This document shows positions 1 through 6,998 of a stretch of DNA of 8,811 nucleotides, in pieces. The notes beneath the pieces were generated by a model. It was not told the DNA's origin. It was given only the letters and a program-made list of their open reading frames with translations, and searched no databases. The position numbers were made by a program, and so were the translations under genes. Origin of the DNA: Bacteroidota bacterium. Lineage in GTDB: Bacteria; Bacteroidota; Bacteroidia; Bacteroidales; VadinHA17. Every line of letters begins with the position of its first letter. Within the stretch, counting starts at the first letter, position 1. The stretch spans positions 1-8,811 of the forward strand of contig JAUWPX010000039.1 of NCBI GenBank assembly GCA_030611395.1. The letters are read 5' to 3'.

Positions 1-1909
1 CTTTCTCAATATGCTTTATGGTCTCTTTTTTGTTATATCCATTGATCTTAATAATAACTTTATGCAACATCATCCTGTAGTTCATTATAACACAGGGTGT
101 AATTTCCTGATGAAATGATTCGTTATAAACATCTTTGTATACACCAATAACTTCCTGATGATGATTTAACATTTCCATTTTAATTCCAATAACACTATCC
201 GCTCCAAACTCCCTTGCAGCTGTTTCGTTAATAAGCATAGCGCCCTCATCGCTTGCTCTATCCCATTCGTATTTCCTACCCTTAACTATTTGTAGTCCCA
301 TGGTATTAACAAAATCGGGATCTGCAACCATTGCTTTAAAAGATATTTTTACTCCATTAATCTCCTCCTGAGTCATGGTCATATGAAAAGGCCCACCAAA
401 TTCATTACCTGCCCGGGTTACATTTGTAATATCAGGATTTTGCAAAAGTCTGTCTTTAAACAAATCATATTTTTCATTAATGTCATCATTTGATCGGAAG
501 TAGATAATATTTGTATTATCGAAACCCAGATCTTTTGTTTTCATAAAGTTGATTTGTTTAGAAATAATAATAGTACCAATAATTAGTACCAGCGATATAG
601 TTATCTGAATAATTGATAATGATTGTTTGAAAATGTTCCCTTTTTTACCCGATGATACTTCATTTTTTATTGTCTTTATAGGATTAAAGCGAGATAAAAT
701 TATTGCAGGATAAAATCCGGCAAGAACACCAATAACAACTGTTCCGGCAAGAAAGATTAACAAAATCTGTGGTTTATCAATATATCCAATAGATAACTCT
801 TTCCCGACCATGGTATTAAAAAGAGGTTTTATTATTTCTGTAAGAATGATAGAAGCAATAACGGCAATTAATACCAATACAATTGCTTCACCAATAAACT
901 GAACAATAAGATTTTTACGAGAAGATCCAGCCACTTTACGTAATCCTATTTCTTTACTCCGCATGGATGATTTAGCCAACGAAAGGTTAATAAAATTAAT
1001 AATAGCTATAACGATTATAATAATCCCTATAAGAATTATCAGGTATAAGAATTGAAGCTTGTTATTCTTATAGAAAGGGACATCGCCTAGAGGAACCATC
1101 TCCATAGATATTTCAGTGGCTTCATCACTTGTAGGATCAATTTCATATTTCTCACAAATAAAGTTTACAAATTCGGCACGAGCCTTTTTTAAAAAATCAT
1201 CCTTTTCAGCTTTATCATGAAGTATTACATAAGTACCATACCCCCAGTTGAAATAATCCCGATCAACTTCAACACCTCCGGGTTTAATACTATTAAGCGT
1301 AATAAATGAAGTAATCCCCGAATATTTAATAGATGAATTTTTAGGTGCATCTGCAATAATAGCAGTAATGGTCAAATTATGTCTAAGCTTTCCTTCTCCA
1401 CTAATAAATCCAATGGTTTTATTTACAACATCAGTATTGCCAAATAATTTCATGGCTGACGATTCTGTTAAAACAATGGTGTATGGGTTTGTTAATGCCT
1501 TGGAGATATCTCCTGCAATGACATCGATACTGAACATATTAAAAAAGTCAGGAACAGCATATATTATATTTTCAAATTCAATATTTTTATCCGAATCTAA
1601 AAGCTTTAAATATGCTTTTTCTCCACCTCCATAGCTCATATCGGTTCGAACTAAATATTTAATCTCAGGAAACTTCTCCTTAAGCATATACCCCAAATGT
1701 GCTGTTGTGGCTAAATCATTTTCAAAACTTATTTGGTAAATCTTATCGTAGTTATCGTGGTATTTGTCGTAGCTTAATTCGCTTACAACATATATCATAA
1801 TAAGTGTAAATATGGATATTCCAATTGCTAGTCCTCCGATATTGATAAAAGAATGCAATTTAAATCTTGAAATATTCCTAATAGCTGTAATAATGTAATT
1901 TTTAATCAT
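1..1909 (-). CDS. FtsX/MacB-type ABC transporter permease, C-terminus cut by window edge
   Basis: Translating the minus strand from the ATG at 1907-1909 gives 636 codons with no stop before the left edge. Seen: N-terminus MIKNYIITAIRNISRFKLHS, first membrane helix at residues 21-42, then SELSYDKYH and a periplasmic stretch to about 284. Helices follow at about 285-310, 338-358 and 383-405, with EIGLRKVAGS near 325-335 and GFYPAIILSRFNP after the fourth helix. A fifth helix lies at 430-451 and a second periplasmic domain begins after it. This is the duplicated MacB_PCD-FtsX layout of Bacteroidota permeases, usually about 780-800 aa, so the last three helices probably lie outside the window. 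Family knowledge: these inner-membrane proteins work with a separate ATPase as mechanotransmission pumps or lipoprotein/peptide exporters; the substrate cannot be read here. No ATPase gene is visible. The divergent sigma-54 regulator and the promoter-like element upstream suggest control by that regulator. Confidence 0.93.
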   Translation of the reverse strand, partial: MIKNYIITAIRNISRFKLHSFINIGGLAIGISIFTLIMIYVVSELSYDKYHDNYDKIYQISFENDLATTAHLGYMLKEKFPEIKYLVRTDMSYGGGEKAYLKLLDSDKNIEFENIIYAVPDFFNMFSIDVIAGDISKALTNPYTIVLTESSAMKLFGNTDVVNKTIGFISGEGKLRHNLTITAIIADAPKNSSIKYSGITSFITLNSIKPGGVEVDRDYFNWGYGTYVILHDKAEKDDFLKKARAEFVNFICEKYEIDPTSDEATEISMEMVPLGDVPFYKNNKLQFLYLIILIGIIIIVIAIINFINLSLAKSSMRSKEIGLRKVAGSSRKNLIVQFIGEAIVLVLIAVIASIILTEIIKPLFNTMVGKELSIGYIDKPQILLIFLAGTVVIGVLAGFYPAIILSRFNPIKTIKNEVSSGKKGNIFKQSLSIIQITISLVLIIGTIIISKQINFMKTKDLGFDNTNIIYFRSNDDINEKYDLFKDRLLQNPDITNVTRAGNEFGGPFHMTMTQEEINGVKISFKAMVADPDFVNTMGLQIVKGRKYEWDRASDEGAMLINETAAREFGADSVIGIKMEMLNHHQEVIGVYKDVYNESFHQEITPCVIMNYRMMLHKVIIKINGYNKKETIKHIEK

Positions 1910-1933
1910 AATTTTAAAGTTTTTCCTATAAAT

Positions 1934-1949
1934 ATCAACTAACATACCA
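1934..1949 (-). promoter_or_regulatory. Candidate sigma-54 (-24/-12) promoter of the permease gene
   Basis: On the minus strand the sequence reads TGGTATGTTAGTTGAT. It aligns to the sigma-54 pattern TGGCACG-N4-TTGCW with exact spacing between the GG (-24) and the TTG (-12). Mismatches are C to T at two positions of the -24 box, one in the spacer, and A in place of C in the -12 box. Transcription would begin near 1924, giving a very short leader before the ATG at 1909. Support comes from the context: an NtrC-family activator gene is divergent, and palindromes sit about 75-110 bp upstream. The non-consensus -12 GA is the main doubt. Confidence 0.42.
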
Positions 1950-1965
1950 CAATGAGTATTTCATT

Positions 1966-1979
1966 ACAGGTCAGCCTGT
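1966..1979. repeat. Short inverted repeat in the intergenic region
   Basis: ACAGG-TCAG-CCTGT is a perfect 5-bp inverted repeat with a 4-bp centre. It lies between the candidate sigma-54 promoter and the two larger palindromes. It does not share their sequence. It could be a site for another regulator or chance. Confidence 0.3.
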
Positions 1980-2010
1980 TAAGTCTTTTGTTATCACTTT
2001 ACAACTATTT

Positions 2011-2035
2011 TTACTGACTAATATTTAGTCAGTAA
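2011..2035. promoter_or_regulatory. Palindrome 1: likely activator (enhancer) binding site
   Basis: TTACTGACTAA, a TAT centre, and TTAGTCAGTAA form perfect 11-bp arms around 3 bp (centre 2023). The length and symmetry fit a dimer of a Fis-type helix-turn-helix protein, the DNA-binding end of NtrC-family regulators. It is about 100 bp upstream of the inferred start of permease transcription, a normal enhancer distance, and 93 bp before the regulator's own ATG. That the neighbouring regulator binds here is inference. Confidence 0.6.
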
Positions 2036-2054
2036 TTGTCTAAATATTAGTCAA
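2036..2054. promoter_or_regulatory. Palindrome 2: adjacent second activator-like site
   Basis: TTGTCTAA-ATA-TTAGTCAA repeats the core of palindrome 1 (CTAA-N3-TTAGTCA) with 8-bp arms and one mismatch. Its centre at 2045 is 22 bp from that of palindrome 1, about two helical turns, so both would face the same side of the DNA. Paired, phased sites are typical of NtrC-family enhancers, where neighbouring dimers assemble into a hexamer. Confidence 0.55.
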
Positions 2055-2127
2055 TATTTGATAAATTAGATATATATTTATACTTCAGTCTGAAAAATAC
2101 TGAATTGTAGAATATAAACCAGTAATT

Positions 2128-3501
2128 ATGTCTGTAAAAAAGAGAAAACTTTTAATCGTTGATGATAATAAAAATGTACTTACTGCATTAACGCGATTAC
2201 TTGAGTTAGAGTTCGACGAAGTGCATACTGCCGGCAATCCCAATCTAATTCAGAGCATGGTCAGATCAAATGAATATGACACGATATTGCTAGACATGAA
2301 TTTTTCGGCAGGTGTGAACACCGGGAATGAAGGCTTATTCTGGATGAAAGAAATTCTTAAAATTGATCCGAATGCAATCATAATTCCAATCACTGCATAC
2401 GGTGATATCGATCTGGCCGTAAGAGCAATAAAAGAAGGTGCTGCTGACTTTGTAGTAAAACCATGGGATAATGATAAATTGCTGGCAACCATAAACTCAG
2501 CATATAATCTAAGACAATCAAAACTCGAAGTTGAATTATTAAAGGATAAGCAAAAGTCGTTGCTTGAAAAGATTAACAAGAAGTATTCAAGTATAATCGG
2601 ATCATCATCGATTATGAAAGATATTTATAAAACCATTAAAAAAGTAGCCGGAACGGATGTTAACGTTCTTATACTTGGAGAGAATGGTACAGGAAAAGAG
2701 TTGGTTGCTCGTGAAATACACCGTCAATCGAGTCGAAATCAGGAATTAATGATAAGTGTAGATATGGGTTCTTTAAGTGAACCTCTATTTGAAAGCGAAA
2801 TGTTTGGGTATGAGAAAGGGGCTTTTACCGATGCAAAAGAAATGCGTAAAGGACGATTTGAAATAGCTTCAGATGGAACATTGTTTCTGGATGAAATAGG
2901 AAACCTATCGCTTTCAATGCAAGCCAAGTTATTATCTGCATTGCAAAACAGAACTTTTACGCGAATGGGAGCTAATATTCCTAAAGAATTTGACACCCGG
3001 TTAATTTGTGCTACAAACAAGAATCTTAAGGACATGATATCAGAAGGTTTGTTTCGCGAAGATTTGTTTTTCAGGATAAATACTATTGAGATAATTATTC
3101 CTCCACTACGAGAAAGGGGTAATGATATTTTGGAACTGACAGATTTCTTTCTTAACAATTTTAAAGCTAAGTATCGAAAGAACTTATTAAAACTAAATAA
3201 AGACACTTTTAATGCTTTAAAGAATTACCATTGGCCGGGAAACATTCGGGAATTACAACACACTATTGAGAAAGCAGTTATTTTAAGTGATTCTGATACT
3301 CTAAAACCTGATGATTTGTATTTGTCAAAGCAAGTAAAATTGAAATCTTCAGAAGATATAGCTTTGACTTTTGACGAAATTGAGAAAATAGGCGTTCTCA
3401 AAGCCCTTGAAAGAAATAAGGGTAATATTTTTAAAACAGCCAAAGAGCTGAATATTGCAAGACAAACACTTTATAACAAGATTCAGAAACACAAACTTTA
3501 G
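2128..3501 (+). CDS. Sigma-54-dependent NtrC-family response regulator
   Basis: A complete 457-aa protein in the order REC, AAA+, Fis-type HTH. REC (about 6-125) has the acidic pair D12-D13, phosphoacceptor D56, T89 and K111, so it should be phosphorylatable. The AAA+ domain begins near 155: Walker A GENGTGKE at 184-191, the sigma-54 contact loop at 231-236 reading GAFTDA instead of GAFTGA, Walker B TLFLDEIG at 251-258, and an arginine-finger segment FREDLFFRIN. The HTH is at about 430-457 (TAKELNIARQTLYNKI). Known role of the family: ATP-driven opening of sigma-54 promoters from a distant enhancer. The histidine-kinase gene starts 10 bp after the stop, so the pair is an operon. The divergent permease is the most likely target, with tandem palindromes in the shared upstream region. 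The start is the first ATG and fits the family N-terminus. Confidence 0.95.
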   Translation: MSVKKRKLLIVDDNKNVLTALTRLLELEFDEVHTAGNPNLIQSMVRSNEYDTILLDMNFSAGVNTGNEGLFWMKEILKIDPNAIIIPITAYGDIDLAVRAIKEGAADFVVKPWDNDKLLATINSAYNLRQSKLEVELLKDKQKSLLEKINKKYSSIIGSSSIMKDIYKTIKKVAGTDVNVLILGENGTGKELVAREIHRQSSRNQELMISVDMGSLSEPLFESEMFGYEKGAFTDAKEMRKGRFEIASDGTLFLDEIGNLSLSMQAKLLSALQNRTFTRMGANIPKEFDTRLICATNKNLKDMISEGLFREDLFFRINTIEIIIPPLRERGNDILELTDFFLNNFKAKYRKNLLKLNKDTFNALKNYHWPGNIRELQHTIEKAVILSDSDTLKPDDLYLSKQVKLKSSEDIALTFDEIEKIGVLKALERNKGNIFKTAKELNIARQTLYNKIQKHKL

Positions 3502-3511
3502 TTTTTACATT

Positions 3512-4877
3512 ATGTATAGCAAAAGCCTATTTACCGCAGTTTTTATCCGGGTTTTACTCATAATAATAAACTCATTTGCTTTTGTAGCAGTAATCCCATA
3601 CCTACACAAAGAATATTACTTAAGTCTAATTGGAATCGGAATACTCATTGTTTATCAGATTTACCTCCTGGTAAATTATGTTAATAAAACAAACCGCAAA
3701 CTGGCTCATTTCTTTAATTCTGTGCGTAATAACGATTCTGTTCTTATGTATTCTCATGATAATAACGGAAAATTCTTTGATTCACTTAATACTTCCCTTG
3801 ATGAGCTCAATAATACCATTGGTGAAATGCGTAGAAGAAATGCACGTCAAAGTTTATTCCTGAATAATCTGGTTGAACAAGTGAGTGTAGGCTTGATTTC
3901 ATACACAAGTGACGGAAACGTAGAAATTTTTAATAATGCTGCAAAAGAATTATTACAAATACACCATCTTAGTAACATCGGTGATATAACCATTAGGTAT
4001 CCTGATCTAGCCAAATGTATTTCCAACCTAAAACCATACAATCAACAATTGATTAAGGTAATGACAAAACAATCAGTACTGTATCTTTCATTAAAACTCA
4101 GCATATTTAAATCAGAAGATAATGTTATTAATCTTTTGTCTATTCAAAATATTCATGCTGAACTTGACCAAAACGAACTGGATTCCTGGCAAAAATTAAT
4201 TCGAGTATTAACACACGAAATATCTAATTCTATTAGCCCAATAGCGTCTCTGGCAAACACTACTAAAAAAATATTTTGTAAGAAAAGGGACAAAATCTCT
4301 TTTGAAAAGGTATGAATTAGACGATTCATTACTGCATAAAACTTTTGATAGCCTGGATACCATAGAAACTACCGGAAAAGGATTAATTGATTTTGTTGGA
4401 AAATACCAAAGTCTAACCGCTTTGCCGCAACCTAAATTTGAAAAGTTTCAAATCAGTAAAGTATTTGACAAACTTCAAACTTTACTTAAAGAAGATGCCA
4501 AATTAAATAACATTGCCTTAGAGTTTAATATCATACCACACAAACTTGAACTTACGGCTGATTTTAACTTGCTGGAAAAGCTTTTAATTAATTTAATTAA
4601 AAATGCGTTTCAGGCTCTGGAAAAAACTTCGAATGGGAAGGTACTTGTAACAGCTTTGAATAATATCGAAAACAAAGTTATAATAAGAATTAATGACAAT
4701 GGAGTTGGTATACCATCAAATATAATTGATGACATTTTTATTCCCTTTTACACAACAAAAGATAAGGGATCAGGTATTGGTTTAAGTTTATCAAGACAAA
4801 TAATGCGATTACATAATGGAGCTATTGCAGTAAGTTCTGTTCCGAATAAAGAAACAGTATTTAGTCTTGTATTTTAA
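3512..4877 (+). pseudogene. Membrane sensor histidine kinase, frameshifted in the dimerisation domain
   Basis: Two overlapping frames together encode one kinase. Part one starts at ATG 3512 (MYSKSLFTAVF) and runs 267 codons to TGA 4313-4315. It has membrane helices at 6-28 and 36-57, a PAS-like segment (about 125-220) and the H-box LTHEISNSISP with phosphoacceptor H235. Part two is open through 4302-4877, one base out of register. It continues with the second dimerisation helix (ETTGKGLIDFVGKYQSLTAL) and a full ATPase domain: N-box NLIKNAFQAL, DNGVGIP, FYTTKD and GSGIGLSL. Joined near 4310 it would be about 455 aa, normal for the kinases paired with NtrC-type regulators in Bacteroidota. The break needs one base removed or two added. 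It separates the phosphorylated histidine from the ATP-binding domain, so as read the kinase is dead. Both halves are otherwise well conserved, so the lesion is recent or a sequence error. The regulator just upstream is its presumed partner. Confidence 0.85.
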
Positions 4878-4920
4878 ATAGATAAACTGCTAATAGAAAA
4901 TCCATAAAACTTATAAAATC

Positions 4921-4936
4921 AATCAGGGGTCTGATT
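4921..4936. terminator. Weak hairpin after the kinase gene
   Basis: AATCAG-GGGT-CTGATT is a perfect 6-bp stem with a 4-base loop, 44 bp after the kinase stop and upstream of the thyA promoter. No T-run follows, so it is not a standard intrinsic terminator. It may be a weak terminator or a protein site. Confidence 0.3.
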
Positions 4937-4965
4937 TATGAACAAGGATAAACGATTTTTATTAA

Positions 4966-4973
4966 TAATTTTG
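4966..4973 (+). promoter_or_regulatory. Candidate Bacteroidota -7 promoter box for thyA
   Basis: TAATTTTG matches the Bacteroidota TAnnTTTG box exactly. Transcription would start near 4980, giving a leader of roughly 54 bases before the ATG at 5034. A -33 TTG at the usual distance is not evident, which lowers confidence. Confidence 0.42.
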
Positions 4974-5033
4974 CCCATACTTTAAACTATAATTATCTTT
5001 ATAAAATAAAATTAATTTTTAACTGAATAAAAA

Positions 5034-6125
5034 ATGGCGCAACAATATTTAGATCATTCAAAAGCAATTTTAACTTCTAAACGTTCAAATTTTAAAGGAG
5101 GAAGTAAAGGTTCTGGAATTATTTCTTTATTTGGGTATCAAAACGAATATGATCTTAGAGAAGGGTTTCCATTATTAACTACTAAAAAAATGTTTGCAAA
5201 ATCTATGTTTCATGAAACAATATGGTTCTTAAGAGGGGATACAAATATTAAATATCTTGAAGACAATAACTGCCCTATTTGGAGGCCTGATGCTTTTCAA
5301 GACAATCTTCCTGGAATGCAAAAAGAAGGAATTTTTCCTGAAGGTATTGTAAAATATTCTCCTGATTGGGACAAAGCAATGAAAGAATATGGTCAGAGAA
5401 TAAAAGAAGATCCTGAATTTGCAAAAAGATGGGGAGATGCAGGACCAATTTATGGGAAACAATGGAGAAGATGGGAATATTTTGATCATGACAAAGGAAT
5501 GTTTGTTGAAATAGATCAACTAGGGAAAATGATAAATGGTCTAAAAAAGAAACCAACTGGAAAAAAACACATTGTTGATTCATGGAATCCTGGAGACACT
5601 CCAAACATGTCTTTACCTCCATGTCATGTTCTTTATCAAGCAACTGCTAATGAAGAAGGCGAATTAGAATTACAACTTTACCAGAGAAGTTGTGATCAAT
5701 TTTTAGGTGTTCCTTTTAATTTAGCTAGTTATGCTGCTCTTACCCATGTAATTGCTCAAGAAGCAGAGATGGTTCCAAAAACATTTATCCACACTTTTGG
5801 AGATTCACATTTTTATTGTAGTATTGGAAAGAGAACTCAATGGCACAGAGATAATTTCAAAGAATTACAAAAAAGAATAAAAAATGTTTCTGAAAGAGAA
5901 GAATATTTAGAAGTTGTTGATTGGATTAATAAAAATGCTCCTAGTGACGGAAATGAAGAAAAATATGATCATGTAACTGCAATTCTTGAACAAATGTCAA
6001 GAGAACCCAAACCTTTACCTAAATTACATATTGCAAAAAAACCTTTTGATCAACTAACTATTGATGATTTTGTTGTAGAAAACTATAATCCTCATCCTCC
6101 AATCAGAAGGAGTATGGCTGTTTAA
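5034..6125 (+). CDS. thyA: Divergent long thymidylate synthase (ThyA family)
   Basis: A 363-aa protein against about 264 aa for E. coli ThyA. The family makes dTMP from dUMP using methylene-tetrahydrofolate, in the cytoplasm. Seen: E61 in FHETIWFLRGDTNI, W83, active-site C197 in LPPCHV, R218 and D221 in QLYQRSCDQFLGVPFNLASYA, N229 (uracil-specific in this family), H259 and Y261 in GDSHFY, and C-terminal MAV. Insertions lie at about 84-136 (the small domain, also enlarged in the Lactobacillus enzyme) and 262-320. The loop that normally reads DRTGTG is GGSKGSG here, and the RR that binds dUMP phosphate across the dimer is K177-K178. Three of the four usual phosphate arginines are therefore changed; R218 remains. 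Of 16 arginines 15 use AGA/AGG, unlike neighbouring genes, suggesting transfer. No folA follows. Thymidylate synthase is by far the best call; a related dUMP-modifying enzyme cannot be fully excluded. Confidence 0.87.
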   Translation: MAQQYLDHSKAILTSKRSNFKGGSKGSGIISLFGYQNEYDLREGFPLLTTKKMFAKSMFHETIWFLRGDTNIKYLEDNNCPIWRPDAFQDNLPGMQKEGIFPEGIVKYSPDWDKAMKEYGQRIKEDPEFAKRWGDAGPIYGKQWRRWEYFDHDKGMFVEIDQLGKMINGLKKKPTGKKHIVDSWNPGDTPNMSLPPCHVLYQATANEEGELELQLYQRSCDQFLGVPFNLASYAALTHVIAQEAEMVPKTFIHTFGDSHFYCSIGKRTQWHRDNFKELQKRIKNVSEREEYLEVVDWINKNAPSDGNEEKYDHVTAILEQMSREPKPLPKLHIAKKPFDQLTIDDFVVENYNPHPPIRRSMAV

Positions 6126-6196
6126 TGTTTAAACCAATTGTGTGTTTTTCATGGCAAAGTATTTTAAAAAAGGCGTTTGAGGGGAGGTTGGTGTGA
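6125..6196 (+). other. 23-codon ORF bridging thyA and the glycosylase gene
   Basis: An ORF beginning MFKPIVCFSWQSILKK starts on the thyA stop (TAATG) and ends with TGA overlapping the GTG start of the next gene. Such overlaps at both ends would allow translational coupling. I recognise no family, and the length is within what chance can give, so it may not be expressed. Confidence 0.2.
6181..6187 (+). promoter_or_regulatory. Strong Shine-Dalgarno that sets the GTG start at 6193
   Basis: GGGGAGG lies 5 bases before GTG 6193. An in-frame stop at 6178-6180 leaves this GTG as the only start that keeps the conserved N-terminus. Strong purine-rich sites of this kind are uncommon in Bacteroidota, which mostly rely on A-rich leaders. 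Confidence 0.6.
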
Positions 6197-6888
6197 AAAC
6201 ATTCGCTAATAAAATAATAGAGTTTAATAAATCACTTGAATTCAAAGGGAAATTGCCTGAAGGAATCCGAATAATGAATCCATTTCAGGGAAATGAAAAT
6301 ATAATTTCCATTTCGTCTTCTTTCTATAAAAAATATTACAACGATAACAATTCACGTCATTTAATTTTAGGTATTAATCCGGGCAGATTTGGAGCTGGTT
6401 TAACTGGAATTCCATTTACTGACCCAAAACGGCTGAAAACAAATTGTAATATTACGTTTAATGGTGCTCTGGCTCACGAACTCTCATCGGTTTTTGTATA
6501 TGATGTTATATATGAGTTTGGCGGTGAAATCGAATTTTACAAGCAATTTTACATCAATTCAATTTGTCCTTTAGGTTTTACATCATTAGGTAATAATGGT
6601 AAAGAAGTTAATTATAACTATTACGATAGTAAAGAATTAACAAATGCTGTTTTCAATTTTATTATTAAAAGCATTAAACAACAAATTGAATTTGGTATAA
6701 AAACAGATGTATGTTTTTGTTTTGGTATAGGGAAGAATGAGAAATTTCTTCAGTCAATTAACAACGAATATGGATTCTTTAAAAAAATAATTGCATTAGA
6801 ACATCCAAGATATATAATGCAATACAAATCAAAATTAAAACAGCAATACATTAATAAGTATCTTAAAGCATTCAGCCAAATAATATGA
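6193..6888 (+). CDS. SMUG2-like uracil-DNA glycosylase family protein (DUF4918)
   Basis: A 231-aa protein. The stretch GINPGRFGAGLTGIPFTDP (about 60-78) matches motif 1 of the SMUG class of uracil-DNA glycosylases (GMNPGPFG...TGVPF in SMUG1), which forms the uracil pocket and activates water. Near the C-terminus EHPRYIMQYK matches the HP-containing DNA-intercalation motif in the form typical of the Bacteroidota DUF4918/SMUG2 branch. The N-terminus (FANKIIEFNKSLEF...LPEGIRIMNPF) also fits that branch and supports the GTG start. Likely role: removing uracil or oxidised pyrimidines such as 5-hydroxymethyluracil from DNA to begin base-excision repair. It lies 67 bp after thyA on the same strand with no terminator seen between, so co-transcription is possible. 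Its codon use (CGA, CGT, CGG and AGA for Arg) is like the rest of the locus rather than like thyA. The substrate range of this branch is less certain than the family. Confidence 0.85.
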   Translation: MKTFANKIIEFNKSLEFKGKLPEGIRIMNPFQGNENIISISSSFYKKYYNDNNSRHLILGINPGRFGAGLTGIPFTDPKRLKTNCNITFNGALAHELSSVFVYDVIYEFGGEIEFYKQFYINSICPLGFTSLGNNGKEVNYNYYDSKELTNAVFNFIIKSIKQQIEFGIKTDVCFCFGIGKNEKFLQSINNEYGFFKKIIALEHPRYIMQYKSKLKQQYINKYLKAFSQII

Positions 6889-6998
6889 ACAACAACACTT
6901 CCAGCATAGTAAGCAAAGTATGGTCATTCTGCAATCCTCTGCGCGATGTAGGCGTGGGTTATGGGGATTATTTTTTTGAGCTAAGTTATAAATTGTAA
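6885..6998 (+). pseudogene. hsdM: Remnant of type I restriction methylase HsdM (N-terminus only)
   Basis: From the ATG at 6885, which overlaps the glycosylase stop as ATGA, 37 codons run to TAA 6996-6998. The peptide contains SSIVSKVWSFCNPLRD and GVGYGDYFFELSYKL. This matches the start of type I N6-adenine methylases (typically SIVxKVWNxCNxLRDDGVGYGDYxxQLTYLLFLKM). Similarity continues up to about the ELSY, after which the frame stops. A full HsdM is about 500 aa, so more than 90% is missing and neither HsdS nor HsdR is seen. The remnant's end overlaps the last codons of the convergent ATPase gene, placing the breakpoint near 6985-6998. It has probably lost all function. Confidence 0.72.

Noticed and set aside
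1368..1634. Plus-strand ORF of 88 codons opposite the permease
   Set aside because: The opposite strand encodes the continuous permease with matching family motifs.
2055..2127. A sigma-54 promoter for the regulator itself
   Set aside because: No TGG-N10-TTG arrangement is present on the plus strand here. A possible TATATTTA -7-like box lacks a correctly spaced -33, so no promoter is called.
2739..3206. Minus-strand ORF of 155 codons inside the response regulator
   Set aside because: Antisense to a strongly conserved AAA+ domain, serine-rich and without a recognisable family; a shadow frame.
3455..3511. Earlier in-frame ATG (3455) as the kinase start
   Set aside because: The added 19 residues are encoded inside the regulator's helix-turn-helix in another frame and do not resemble a kinase N-terminus. 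ATG 3512 gives a normal start 10 bp after the regulator stop.
4302..4877. Second half of the kinase as an independent gene from a TTG start
   Set aside because: It begins in the middle of the dimerisation domain, has no clear ribosome site, and continues the first half exactly. A broken single gene explains both frames.
5275..5643. Minus-strand ORFs inside thyA
   Set aside because: Antisense to conserved ThyA sequence, including the active-site region; no independent support.
5034..6125. dUMP or dCMP hydroxymethylase instead of thymidylate synthase
   Set aside because: N229 excludes a dCMP enzyme by the family rule, and W83 and the C-terminal MAV are kept as in true synthases. Left only as a minor alternative.
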